From Heterostelium album PN500 (Eukaryota > Evosea > Eumycetozoa > Acytosteliales > Acytosteliaceae): a stretch of 64,000 bases of DNA. The notes under the pieces were generated by a model. The model saw only the letters and a program-made list of their open reading frames with translations. It was not told where the DNA came from and made no database searches. The stretch is taken from the NCBI RefSeq assembly GCF_000004825.1, contig NW_008805071.1:1674001-1738000 (forward strand). Direction: 5' to 3'. How positions within the stretch are numbered: the first letter of the stretch is position 1; each line of letters begins with the position of its first letter. The translations under genes were made by a program, and so were the position numbers. Positions 1-10,961 of this stretch are shown here, in pieces.

Positions 1-1485
1 CCATCTATCTTTGAAAAGTTCGTACAGAGTGTATATCCAGATCAATACTTCCAATTCTACGATCTTCTTTTGGATCTGAATGAACCAGAGTATATTTATT
101 GTTTCTTGCAACACAGTTTGAAGCAGTCAGTAATGCTCATCATCCAATCGATATTGAACGGTTCTAACCTCGAGGAAGTAGTGCAATTCTCCAGTAAAAT
201 GTTTTGTGACTACTATATCCCAAATCTTATGGACATCCTATACTCCAACAACAACACACAATACATCAATAACATTGTTAATGATTTAGTTCAATTTCAA
301 CTTTGTTATTACTTTATACACCACATGCAACTGTATTACTTCAGCGGTATAAATCATTATCTTAGTCTAGTGCTCAATCCACAACAATATACAATAGTAG
401 AGTCAACAAGAACAGAACCCGTTCAACTAAACTATATTACAGTATTAGAAATATTAAAGTACTCTATTTTTGACAAAAAGATAACATCACAGTGGATTGT
501 AAACTTGTCAACGGTTTCCAAGCAGTTCCACAAGATTTGCTCAACTATTGTATCTCACAACCCAATCACATCGTTGAAGATTCTGGGACCAATAGACCAT
601 ATTGGTTCACAGTACTGTTTGTTTAGAAATCCTCCCCTGCATCTAGACAATTACGAAATCTTCTTTATTCCTCAAGAGCTAACTACCGAGTGCTTGGAAC
701 ATCTCGAGAGCTTCACTCTCATCAATCTCTGGGATACAAACCAACCGAGAATGCATGCTCTTCCAATGACTGGAAACTTAAGACATCTTACTATCATCGA
801 CGATGATCGAATGGAATTTGTCGAAGAACCAAATTATTATCAAAATGTATTCATCGACGACCTTGGTTACCTTTGTCAGGTCAATCCGCACCTTGAATCC
901 ATCAATCACATTGCCAAGATATGGATGACGAAATATGTACAAGCTATCGACATACTCAATCAGCTAAGCAAAATAAGCAATATCAGAATACGATCATTGT
1001 TTTGCCCAAGGATGCATGACACATTTCCTCAAACCAATTATGACTTTCGTCTTGTTGATAAACTGATTGTAAACGACATTCATTTTCCCTCTTGGCACAG
1101 ATTTCAGTCGCTGCGTCATTTGAAATTAATGAAATCACCGTGCTCCGCTAATTTGAAATCACTATTAGAGAATGTTCCCATTGAGTCAATCAGTCTATAT
1201 GACAACTTGGTAGGTGCTACATATCTTCTTAATCTAGGCAGAACATTCAAAAAGATAAAACTATTCTTGACTTCGATTCAAGATGAGAAAACACTTGCCA
1301 CCTCCATCAACATCATTTTCAATATTCTCTCAAAGAGTGGAGCATCACAACAAATCACCTTGGCATACAAATTTAGGAATTTAGATCATTTAATTCCATT
1401 GGTAAACCAATACCAAAAAAATATCGACTTTAAAGATTTCATACCTATCGATAACCAATATTTAACTTTTTTTAATAATAAATAG
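1..1485 (+). CDS. F-box-like/LRR family protein, 5'-truncated by window edge
   Basis: The frame is open from base 1, so the gene begins outside the window; 494 residues and the stop are visible. Around bases 500-660 it carries a block ('VSKQFHKIC', then 'SLKI', 'IGSQYCLF', 'PPLHL') shared with the genes at 1530-4403 and 31070-34789. That block resembles the second half of a degenerate F-box. The N-terminal part looks all-helical, and the C-terminal part has irregular leucine-rich strands (for example 'LRHLTII'). F-box proteins recruit substrates to SCF ubiquitin ligases, but no substrate can be named. No intron is seen. It converges on its paralog with 44 bases between stops. F-box assignment is inference; the family relationship is seen directly. 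Confidence 0.85.
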   Translation, partial: PSIFEKFVQSVYPDQYFQFYDLLLDLNEPEYIYCFLQHSLKQSVMLIIQSILNGSNLEEVVQFSSKMFCDYYIPNLMDILYSNNNTQYINNIVNDLVQFQLCYYFIHHMQLYYFSGINHYLSLVLNPQQYTIVESTRTEPVQLNYITVLEILKYSIFDKKITSQWIVNLSTVSKQFHKICSTIVSHNPITSLKILGPIDHIGSQYCLFRNPPLHLDNYEIFFIPQELTTECLEHLESFTLINLWDTNQPRMHALPMTGNLRHLTIIDDDRMEFVEEPNYYQNVFIDDLGYLCQVNPHLESINHIAKIWMTKYVQAIDILNQLSKISNIRIRSLFCPRMHDTFPQTNYDFRLVDKLIVNDIHFPSWHRFQSLRHLKLMKSPCSANLKSLLENVPIESISLYDNLVGATYLLNLGRTFKKIKLFLTSIQDEKTLATSINIIFNILSKSGASQQITLAYKFRNLDHLIPLVNQYQKNIDFKDFIPIDNQYLTFFNNK

Positions 1486-1529
1486 TTTGAATTATTTTGT
1501 TTCTACAATAAAAATTGCTTTTATTTGAA

Positions 1530-4403
1530 CTAAGCATATCCTGAACTACACCAACTATCATCTTTTTCCACAGTTGTAATTGTATCAGAAGAATTTTCTA
1601 AACTAATATCAAATGAAACTTGATTATCTATTTCATCTTGTGCCAGTCTGTATTTTGTAAGATACTTGTTGTCGACAGTATATTTAAATTGCTTAAAATC
1701 GATCAAGTCTGACTGTATGATCGCCTCGTTCAACATTGGGTAATCTCTACCACAATAGCTTGCCTTGAACTTAATTTCTTGGACTGATTTAAACTTTGGA
1801 TGTGAGAGAATTTGCATGATTTGGTTGAGTGACTCTGTAAACTCAGCCTGGCTCATAAACACCTCTGTTCTGTGAATAATTGTGATACTCTTAGTGGAAT
1901 CTCCAATATGCTTAATGATATCAATGATATTTTCAAAGCTGTATCCTATAACAGTGACCGATTTAATTGAAGTTGTTTGGAATAGCTGGATAATATCTCT
2001 ATTGATTTTCATTTGGTTAATCTTTAACTTATCCAATGAATTTATGCAAAGATTTGGACTAAAGATAAATACATCCTCTATAGAAAGTGATCGAACCAAG
2101 CTAAAATTCGTGTCCACTTCTTTGGATGTGTTCAATGCAACATTGATTTGTAACCTTGGTTGTAATGACTTTAGGTGTGTCAGTATCGGTAAGCAATGGG
2201 ATGTATGTGTCTCAAATGATGACTTTGATTTGTAATCGATTGATACCAAGTTTGATGACTTTGCTACATAGTGATCCAGTATTACTCTAAGAAAATGTAG
2301 ATCTTTAATGCTTGATTGACTTGGCTGTCCATACAGTCGGATATCAGGCAATCCATCTTCAGTGTATCTTTTCAAATCGTTACAACATTGAACTAAATTT
2401 AAATATTGATCCTGGTCATCCAAAAGATTATAATCATAATCACAATCATCATTTTCTTGTATGATTAAATGCTTGAGGTTTTTTGTACGCTTCAAAAGTA
2501 TGATATACTTAAAATCGAAATACATCTCTATAAGAATGAATGTGACTGTGAGAACCTCCAGATTCTCTAGACAACTGATCCTCTCAGCCTCTGGGATAAA
2601 GCCAATATCACGGTCCAATAAAGATAGAGGCGCTCTACTGAATAAACAGTAGTCAGAACCAATGTATTCAATGACATCGTGAATCTTCAATGACGGAATT
2701 GGATTGTTAGATACGACCGACTTGCAAACTCGATGGAATTGTTTGGATACAATAGACAGTTCGACCTTCCACTCCGAAGATAACTTCTTATCTTTAAACA
2801 AATAGTAAATGATTTGGTGTAATAGAGTGGTGTTTAATGTTGGTACTTGATTGTATGTAGATTCCAGCGTTTGTTGTGTTTCAGGTTGCTTAACGATTTT
2901 GAAATACTTGGTGAAGCTATCATACTCTGGCTGCCCCATCATGTAATTGGTAATTAGTCGCACTCTGAGTTCATCCACAATGGTGAAGAATAGAGTCTTA
3001 TCGTTTAGTTGATACAGCTTTTTGAGGATCTCTGAAACATACATTTGGTCACCAGGGTACAGAATAAGATAGATGTAGTTCTTTGAAAGATATTTCTGAA
3101 TGATTTTAAATACCACAGTAACATGACTTTCACTGAGAGACATCAACAGCTTCCCTACATACAGGGGCATTCTATAAGAAAATGTTGTTGTGTGTTCAAA
3201 TAACTCGAAGAGATTGATCGATATAATAGGAAGAGGCTTGGCGAACTCATCAACAGTAAATGACTCGAAAAAGCGTTGAATCATAATAATCGACTCTTCA
3301 ATGTACATTGGCGTGTTGAACAACTCAAACATATTGAGAAATGCGGCGATGAACAGTGGATCGTGATATTCGTACGGAACTGTAGTGGTACTTGGTGTGG
3401 TATAGTCGTTATAAAGATGTAGAAGCACTTTGAGAATAGTGATCTTCTCGTTGTCAGGTCGGTCAACAATCTCCAAAGCCACGGGATTGAGAGAGAAATC
3501 AACGTCGTTGTAAACTGTGCCTCTATTGAATGAGATGGTTGCAAGGTGTTCATAGAGACGTCTGGGTATGGCAATCGATCTGTTGATATAAGCATCAAGA
3601 ATAATCAATGACTGAGTGGAATTGTAGCTGATCCTATAAATTAGATAGTCAACGAGACCTAGGTCATCGGATACCAAGAATTGAGAGTCAATCTCCAAGC
3701 ACATCAAGTAGATTGAGTAATTTCCGAGTTCAACACCATTTACATTCTCTGGCAAACAGAAATGATTGAATATATCTGCAGCGTTTAGTAATCGGTAGAA
3801 AAGAGAATAGACAACATCGATTAAAGCTTCATTGGGCGAGACAGAAGTGCATAAATTATTTAAAAAAGTGCTAACCAACTCGATATTCTCAGCATCCTTA
3901 GAGTCGAATAGATTACCCAACCATCTCAACGATTTCAAATCCTCCAGCTCTATGGTATCATAGAATGTAATGATACCTCTTAATATTGTATTGGATATTG
4001 ATGTGTTAATGATGCTCTGGTTATTGCCAATCTTTTTCAATACCATGAAGAGCAGTTGAAATTTAAACTTGTTGAGAGTTGATAAGTTGCTTACAATCCA
4101 ATCGAAACAATGTAGCTTGACATCAAATACCTCATCCAAATTCGAAAATATCTTGACTATTTCTTCCAACTCTGTAGAATCTTCATTGCTGAATAGACTT
4201 ATTAAAAAACTTTGGAAGAACCGTTCAATATCGTGATGGTGAGTCTGTCCAAGTTGTTTTAGAAACTCTAGCAAAAAAGTACTCCTTGAGATGGACTTTA
4301 GACTGCTGTGAAACATACCACTACAGTCTGATAGATTATTGAATACATATAACATAAATGCATTGTATAACTTGATTTGATCTTCAGATTGTCCATCATC
4401 CAT
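1530..4403 (-). CDS. F-box-like/LRR family protein (957 aa)
   Basis: Intronless ORF starting with ATG at 4403. The first ~530 residues are helix-rich without a recognised domain. The middle carries the family block 'VSKQFHRVC...IGSDYCLF', and the rest has weak LRR-like strands. The C-terminus ('DFKQF...DNKYLTKY') aligns with the end of the convergent gene at 1-1485 ('DFKDF...DNQYLTFF'), so the two look like an inverted duplication. The likely role is substrate recruitment for a cullin ligase, by inference from the weak F-box signature only. The acidic, serine-rich last 30 residues are specific to this copy. Confidence 0.85.
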   Translation of the reverse strand: MDDGQSEDQIKLYNAFMLYVFNNLSDCSGMFHSSLKSISRSTFLLEFLKQLGQTHHHDIERFFQSFLISLFSNEDSTELEEIVKIFSNLDEVFDVKLHCFDWIVSNLSTLNKFKFQLLFMVLKKIGNNQSIINTSISNTILRGIITFYDTIELEDLKSLRWLGNLFDSKDAENIELVSTFLNNLCTSVSPNEALIDVVYSLFYRLLNAADIFNHFCLPENVNGVELGNYSIYLMCLEIDSQFLVSDDLGLVDYLIYRISYNSTQSLIILDAYINRSIAIPRRLYEHLATISFNRGTVYNDVDFSLNPVALEIVDRPDNEKITILKVLLHLYNDYTTPSTTTVPYEYHDPLFIAAFLNMFELFNTPMYIEESIIMIQRFFESFTVDEFAKPLPIISINLFELFEHTTTFSYRMPLYVGKLLMSLSESHVTVVFKIIQKYLSKNYIYLILYPGDQMYVSEILKKLYQLNDKTLFFTIVDELRVRLITNYMMGQPEYDSFTKYFKIVKQPETQQTLESTYNQVPTLNTTLLHQIIYYLFKDKKLSSEWKVELSIVSKQFHRVCKSVVSNNPIPSLKIHDVIEYIGSDYCLFSRAPLSLLDRDIGFIPEAERISCLENLEVLTVTFILIEMYFDFKYIILLKRTKNLKHLIIQENDDCDYDYNLLDDQDQYLNLVQCCNDLKRYTEDGLPDIRLYGQPSQSSIKDLHFLRVILDHYVAKSSNLVSIDYKSKSSFETHTSHCLPILTHLKSLQPRLQINVALNTSKEVDTNFSLVRSLSIEDVFIFSPNLCINSLDKLKINQMKINRDIIQLFQTTSIKSVTVIGYSFENIIDIIKHIGDSTKSITIIHRTEVFMSQAEFTESLNQIMQILSHPKFKSVQEIKFKASYCGRDYPMLNEAIIQSDLIDFKQFKYTVDNKYLTKYRLAQDEIDNQVSFDISLENSSDTITTVEKDDSWCSSGYA

Positions 4404-4514
4404 GAAATGCTTGTTGTAATAAATAAACTACAGTTCAAATTAATGAAAGTGAATTTGAAAATAACAACCAATAAGTTTAAAAAGAAATAAATATTTAAAT
4501 TTAATTTAATTGAT

Positions 4515-4697
4515 TTAACCTACATCTACGACATTGAAAAGTAAAAGTGCTTTTGGTTGTTCATCTCGCAAATCTGCAATAGGCAATAGTCCGGTGATGT
4601 CGAGTCCTTTCAAACTGAAATCATTATCGTGATTGTATCTTTTGAAATTGAGATATCTATCAAAGAATCTTGTTAAGACTGTCTTGTCAACACTCAT
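4515..4697 (-). CDS. Small hypothetical protein (60 aa)
   Basis: ATG-initiated 60-codon ORF with balanced composition (charged N-terminal half, 'ITGLLPIADL' core), unlike the low-complexity spurious ORFs of nearby spacers. No family is recognised, and no signal peptide or membrane helix is seen. It may be a small gene or an exon remnant of a neighbouring F-box-like gene. Confidence 0.4.
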   Translation of the reverse strand: MSVDKTVLTRFFDRYLNFKRYNHDNDFSLKGLDITGLLPIADLRDEQPKALLLFNVVDVG

Positions 4698-4942
4698 AAC
4701 TCTAGATATACAATCAACAATAATATTGTAATTTAATGTGTGTATTAATGTTGAATCATTGAAGAACTATAATAAATAAAATTATTTTTTATGATTAATT
4801 TTTTTTTAAGTAATTTGTTTATTTTAAGCTTTGATTTTTCTTGAAAATATCTGTTTTTTGTTTTTTGTTAAAAAAATAACAAACAATAGTTTTCAAGCCA
4901 AAAAATTTTAAGAAACTTAATATTAAATATAGAAATATTAAG

Positions 4943-5323
4943 ATGAAAGTTGAAAGTGGAGGTTTAAACAATCAAAATGTAGTGATTCACTGTGAACATG
5001 CCGATAATAGATTCTTTGTAGAGAATAAAACAGTGAGATACAGTATACTGGACAATGTGTTTCCACAGAACGTTCGTTCGATTTGCTCTTGCAATATGGT
5101 AAAAGTGAGATTCGACAATGAAACCATCAGAGAGATCGAGTTGGTTTGGCTCGATTTCAACGGTGAGCGTGTGTCCTATGGTGTCATTCCAAGTCGTCGC
5201 TCAATGGACATGAACACCTACATTACGCACCCTTGGCTATTCATAGACACTAAAACCAAGAGAATCGTCGATTTCCACTGGACAGACGGAACCAAAAACG
5301 TAATCACCATCTCTTATAATTGA
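4943..5323 (+). CDS. von Hippel-Lindau beta-domain protein (126 aa)
   Basis: Residues ~43-110 match the VHL beta-domain in order: 'VRF.N.T.REIELVWLDFNGE' then 'Y.V.P......NTYITHPWLF'. The residues that form the hydroxyproline pocket in human VHL (W88, Y98, S111, Y112, H115, W117) align without gaps to W69, Y79, T92, Y93, H96 and W98, with only S to T changed. The human protein continues into an alpha-domain that binds elongin C; here the ORF ends just after the beta-domain, so that part is missing. Known family role: recognition of hydroxylated proline. A hydroxyprolyl target such as Skp1 is inference. Single exon, ATG at 4943. Confidence 0.85.
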   Translation: MKVESGGLNNQNVVIHCEHADNRFFVENKTVRYSILDNVFPQNVRSICSCNMVKVRFDNETIREIELVWLDFNGERVSYGVIPSRRSMDMNTYITHPWLFIDTKTKRIVDFHWTDGTKNVITISYN

Positions 5324-8300
5324 TAGATAGATCACTCAACAGAAAACAACTGCCATTACCACACTGTTCTTAGTACTAACAACCAAACTACCAACTCCCA
5401 AAAGACAGTTAAACTATCGCGCACACACTTATATAACAGTTCAAATTCAAAAAACAATAAAAAGAAAACGAAATTGTAATTTTAAAACCTCAAAAACAAG
5501 AGAACGAAAGCAACATGAATCTAGTTGATTGAATTTGACCAATGGAATTTGTCGCTGTCTCTACTCTATTTGTTCTGTTTGTGTGGTGTGTGTAATACTT
5601 TGAAGATAGATATCTTCAAATGTGGTAGTATGGTGTGAATGAAAAAAAAAAAACCAACAAAATCCTTAGCTATAAAAATATTTGTATGTTGTCATAAACA
5701 ACACACCACTTATTTCTATCTATCTATCAATCTATCTATCTTTTTCGCCTTTCTTTTGCATAACACAGATGTCACCGTATCGAAAAACTAGCAACCACAC
5801 AAAAATAAAAATAAAAAAACGAAAAATAAATTTAACCTACACTACTTGAAAAGTCAGTTTAGTTTTAAATATCTGTGTGTGAAAGGTTTTGTTCGGTTGT
5901 CATTTTTTTTCGACTCTAGATCTTTTCAATTTTTCTCTAAAGTGTGTAAGTTTGAGATTCTTGACGAATTTCCAATGAAAACTCATATTTGAAAATCAAA
6001 AATAAAAATTGAAAAAAAATAGTTGTGCCCTTTAATGTTGCATCATTTTGTGAAAATTGAGAAAAATGGAATGGTGTTACAACCAGCCCAGGTTCCAAAA
6101 TCATAAAACCACCACAAAAAAAATAAAAAATAATTTAGTATGGTTTTTTTTTCGAAAAAATTAATTTAATTTATTGTGGATTCACCTTTTTTTTTCAATA
6201 AAAGTTTTTTCTTTTTTTTCATTTTTTTTTCACTTTTTTTTTTTTTTTTTTTGGAAAGGATCTGAAGTGTTAATAAAAAGTTGGTGGATTCAGTAAGAAC
6301 GATCATTTATAATTTTGAAACAAATACAAAACACACACAATTCTACATATCTATTTTTATAATATACTTTTTTTCAATATATATATTTTAATATCTTTTT
6401 TTTTTTTTTTATTGTATATAACAAAACTCTTACACATATAATATATAAATAATATTACATTTATTATTGATTATTTATTATTTTCACAACGATAAAATAA
6501 TATAATTTTTATAGTAAATTTATAACTACCTCAAATTCTATTATTACTTTGCCAACAACACACAACAAAAATCCTTTATATATCAAATTTTTAATCCACA
6601 ATCAAAATCCACTCTTTGTTTTTGTCTTGCTTAAACAACAAACAACTACAAATAATAAAACCAACTAGAATATACTGTATATAAATTTTTTTTTTAAAAT
6701 AGTAACAACACCAAAAAACCAACAACAATAACTACTTGTAAACAAAAAATACGAAATGTAAGTTATCATATAATAACCTTCTCTCTTCTTTGCTAGATCT
6801 TTATTCTTTACTTCCATTCTCTTCACTCAATCTATACATCTGCGTTGTTTTTCACTTTTTTTGTTTTTTTTTGCAATTAAAATTTTCAACAGAATTGTCA
6901 TTTTTTATTTGCGTTTACTTTTTTTTTTCACCTTTTTTTTTTTTATTGTTAACTTAACAATTTCAAACCACACCAATTAAATCCATAAATATCAGATTCA
7001 CTATTTTAAATATGGAATATCAGTTTATGATATCAATTTTTTTGTATGGGTTTTTAAATTTTAAGCTAATTATAAAAACCATTAGCTTTTAAAGTAATAA
7101 CAATCTTTAAATTATTACACACTAATCACACACACACAAACACATTTTTTTTAAAATATAAAATCATCAACAAATAAAATAAAATAAAATAATACAATAA
7201 TTAATTAAGCAACTGTCCGGTTCTTAAACAACCAGATCTGGCTATTATATCCATTGTTTTTATAATTAGAGAATCAACCAACATGCTGATATCAAAAAAC
7301 TGATCAATGGTTGAGAAGAGTGAGTGTGTGTGTTATAGAGTGTTTGTTTTTCTTTTTATGTTTATTTGATTGTGTGATATTGTTCTTAATAACTTCGAAC
7401 CTCAACATGTTAAGACATTCACAAACTGAACGTGTTACACCACAACAATATAATAATCAAATCATTTTTAATGTGATAATAATAATGATAATAACAAAAA
7501 TAACAATAATAACAACAACAACAATTATATACAAGTAAATATGATGTTTGTTTATATAATAACACACACAAGATACAACATGATATTTTTATGTTATGTT
7601 ATGTTTTGTCATCGCATCGTAGTTGATGAAACAGAGAGAATTTGAATATTCTACCATTAATAATACTGATAACATAAATATTCAAACCTACTATTCTGCT
7701 TTTGCATATCAAGTTATTGAATAAACCACCTAATTATTTACTGTGTTCACCAAACCAAAAACTAATAAACAAGCAAATAATATAATGTATTTTTATTTGT
7801 GTTCGTTCGTTATCAAACTTACCTCATTCTACACATATCATGCAATAACCATAACAATAAAGTGATAATTACCCTCTCACTCTACCATTCCATCCAAACA
7901 ACAAACAAAAAAACAACACTATCTCACTCTAATTAATAGTATGTGACGGGTAGTAGCATTTCAATGTTTGCACAATTAATTTTAATTACCAATTCTGCTG
8001 GCCTCTTAATTACACAAGTAAATTAACAATTAAGTTAATTGTGTGTGTTTGTGTGGTGTAATTGTTGGTTGTTAAGTTTGGGTGCCAAAAAAGTGGGTTA
8101 AAAAAAAAAAAAGTTTTTTTTTTTTTTGCGTCACTGAGATGAGATAGTGTGAAGAAATAATCCTTTATATATACAAAAAAAAAGAAAAAAAAAAAAAACA
8201 AAAAAAAAAAAAAAACATTGCACCATACACTAATTTCAGCAACAAAACACTTCACCCAACAAAATAAAATTCCACACGCTATCATCTCTCATTAATTATT

Positions 8301-8942
8301 TAATTTATTTGTTTTTTACATACAATATTTTTTTCTCTTGATATATATACAACAAACATATTTGTTTCCATTCTATCAATAAATCTAATTATAAATAAAA
8401 TAATAATATATTTATATATAAAAATAATAATATAATATAATATAATATAATAATTAACAAAAAGATAATAATTTTTTTATATAAATTTCTATCTCTTCTT
8501 TGTGTTGGTTAAACTACCTTCTTTTATTTTATTTCAAGCAAACTTGTTTTTTAATATTAAAATAGCAAACAACAAATTACTTTAGCTTATATAATCTTGT
8601 ACAAATAGACTTTTAATAACTTCTCGTTTTATTTTATTTTTTTAATTTCATTCTTTTTTTTTAAAACACATAGCAATATATTCTCTTATTGTTTTGATTT
8701 AATACTTTCATTTGATTTTTAAACAAAACATTTCCTCTTTATTCTTCTTGTTATATATATATTTCCAAACTTTTCTTTTAATACTCTTTAAGAATACAGA
8801 AAACTAATTTATTTACTCTATAGATTTACATAATCTATACTACAACCAACACATCAACACTTTAATTACAACCTACAGTTACCATCAATTGTACAATATT
8901 TTCAATTTAATCATTTATACATAGACATACAAATCAATAAAA
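5324..8942. other. Long AT-rich spacer, no gene recognised
   Basis: About 3.6 kb of A/T homopolymers and short repeats. Open frames here (for example 7311-7538 and 8010-8285) are low-complexity F/I/T strings and are not believed. A perfect inverted repeat lies at 5599-5620 and a 10-bp palindrome at 7232-7241. It probably holds the VHL-like 3' UTR and the long 5' region of the A20/AN1 gene. Confidence 0.6.
5599..5620. repeat. Perfect 9-bp inverted repeat with 4-nt loop
   Basis: Arms TTTGAAGAT and ATCTTCAAA flank AGAT. It lies ~275 bases after the VHL-like stop and ~20 bases before an A12 run, so it could be an RNA hairpin in a 3' UTR. Function unknown. Confidence 0.5.
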
Positions 8943-9452
8943 ATGGAAGGAGACTCTACACAGAAAACCGCCGCCCCAGTACAATGTGCCAACAATTGTG
9001 GATTCTTTGGGTAGGTTGAATAATATAAAGATACAACAACAACAACAACAACAACAACAGTTATACTAATCATTTTTTTATGTAAACTCTTTAGTAATCC
9101 ATTGACAGCAAACTATTGTTCAAAATGTTACAGAGATTTATATCCAAAGAAAGCGGATGAAAAACCAGTCCAAGAACAAGCACAGACAGTTACAAGTTCA
9201 ACCGATCTCAATGACAACACATCCGAATCATCCGTCGAGGCAAAAAAGATTCAGTCTGATACAACCAAATGTTTCAGTTGTTCAAAGAAAGTTGGTTTAT
9301 TGGGATTCAAGTGCCGTTGTGAATATGTATTTTGTTCCTCTCATCGTTACTCTGATAAGCACGAATGTTCTTTTGATTACAAAACAGCTGGAAAGGCTGC
9401 CCTCGCAAAGGCTAATCCTGTTGTATCGGGGTCAAAGATAAACAAAATTTAA
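8943..9452 (+). CDS. A20/AN1-type zinc finger protein (ZFAND5/6-like, 141 aa)
   Basis: Two exons, 8943-9010 and 9095-9452. The intron starts GTAGGT, contains a CAA repeat and ends TTTAG; it splits the first finger. The joined N-terminus reads 'CANNCGFFG' followed by 'NPLTANYCSKCYRDL', a canonical A20 finger that binds ubiquitin. After a polar linker, residues ~95-130 form an AN1 finger ('CFSCSKKVGLLGFKC.C...FCSSHRYSDKHEC'). This is the full two-domain layout of the ZFAND5/AWP1/plant SAP family, which acts in ubiquitin-linked stress responses. The start gives the usual short N-terminal leader. The next gene downstream on the same strand is a ubiquitin ligase. Confidence 0.93.
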
Positions 9453-9963
9453 AAATTCATAACATTTATATATATATATAAAAAAAAATAAATTGATTTT
9501 TGTTTTTTAGAGTCATACATAAAATTTTATTATTTTTTTTTTAAAAAAAATTAGCATATTTGTGTGTTTACTCCAATGTTGGATGGAAAACATATGTGTT
9601 TTATGTGTTTAATTTTTCTTTTACATTTTCATTTTTTTTTTTATTTTTTAATTTTTGATCATCATTTTGATTTTAACACACTACTATTATCAAAATGATG
9701 ATCAATTGTGATGGTAATAATAGTGTTAATGTATATATGATATAATTGTAGTTTAACTTTTTTTGATAGTGATAACATTTTTGCTAGCAATAACAAAAAA
9801 AAAAAAAAGAATGAGAGAAGAATTATTATAATTAAAACACATAAAATAAAGATAGAAATATTAGTTGTATTATATATGTATATATTAAATATCAAGTTCA
9901 AAAGAATATTATCTAAATTTAGGAATAATATTATATATAAATAAGAAACATAGTTAGTTGTAG

Positions 9964-10961
9964 ATGAAGCATTTAAAACATACAGTGAATTTGATAAAAG
10001 GTGGAAAATCACCAATCAATTTAAATGGCAATGATGTTGAGTATAAAAGAATAATACTTTCGCTACGGTCTAAAACCAAGAGAAGATGTCAGATCTGTTG
10101 TCTGAAGGTGCATCCCGACAACATGATCGTTCTCTCAGAGAATTGCAAGCATGAGATGTGTCGAACCTGTCTGCAAAAGACATTGGAGATGGAGCTCGAG
10201 AGAAACGGTTACGCTTCCTACAAGATTGAATGTCTATGGTGTCCAAACCTACTGTCGATGTCATTGATTCAGGAGATCATGGGTGACGACGCCGAGCGCA
10301 AGAAGAAACTGAACAATATCTACTGGGTGTGTCCACAGTGTGATAATTTAATATATATAGATACAACCACCAACTACAGTCTCACAAGTTTAGCAACACT
10401 CCATCATCCCATACCAAAAGGTAGTTTTCAAGTTAGGTGTACTTCATGTCCATATGTATTGTGTACGAGCTGTAATGGAACACATCCATGGACTACTCCA
10501 TGCAAAGACTATCTGGCAAACAACGAAGATGCACTAAAATCTTATTTATGGAAAATTCAAAATACAAAGAGATGTCCAAAATGTTTTGTTTTTATAGGTA
10601 TGGAAGGGAATTGGATTGAAACTTTTAAACACCTGCTGATTACACTAACCAACGATAATAATTATTATTTATTATTGATTTAGAAAAAAGAGGTGGATGT
10701 TCATATATGGTTTGTTTTAGATGTGGATTTGAATTTTGTTTTGATTGTTTAAGACAATATGTATGTATATAAAAAAAAACAGTTTAGAATTATAGTTATT
10801 GACATGTTACCCTTTTGATTTGTTATTTTTTTTAGAAAAACTTTCATCACTGTGATAATGAAATGGTATTTTTTAAATTACTATTTATGTTACTCTCAAT
10901 AATCGGATCATTCTACATTGTATATACATTAAAACAACTAAGTAGAACATTTAAAGATTAA
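9964..10961 (+). CDS. RBR-type E3 ubiquitin ligase with C-terminal transmembrane helix (278 aa)
   Basis: Exons 9964-10597, 10684-10760 and 10836-10961, all with GTATG donors and TAG acceptors. RING1 begins 'CQICCLKV...CKHEMCRTC'. An IBR finger follows ('WVCPQCDN...C..CPYVLCTSC...HPWTTPC'). Rcat spans the first intron ('KRCPKCFVFI' joined to 'EKRGGCSYMVCFRCGFEFC'). The catalytic cysteine of RBR ligases aligns with C217 in 'GGC', so thioester chemistry is expected. The last exon encodes 'NFHHC' then a ~21-residue hydrophobic helix near the C-terminus, giving a tail-anchored layout like RNF144. Membrane identity and substrate are unknown. Reading through without splicing would lose Rcat and the anchor. 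Confidence 0.92.

Noticed and set aside
7232-7241. CCAGATCTGG palindrome
   Set aside because: A 10-bp palindrome is expected by chance in 64 kb; no partner site or context.
7311-7538. 75-codon ORF in the long spacer
   Set aside because: Composition is I/T/F repeats from AT-rich simple sequence; no domain and no supporting splice context.
8010-8285. 91-codon minus-strand ORF
   Set aside because: The core is poly-Phe/Lys from A/T homopolymers; lies in spacer without homology.
9662-10015. 117-codon minus-strand ORF
   Set aside because: Low-complexity I/L/F/N string overlapping the real start of the RBR ligase gene.
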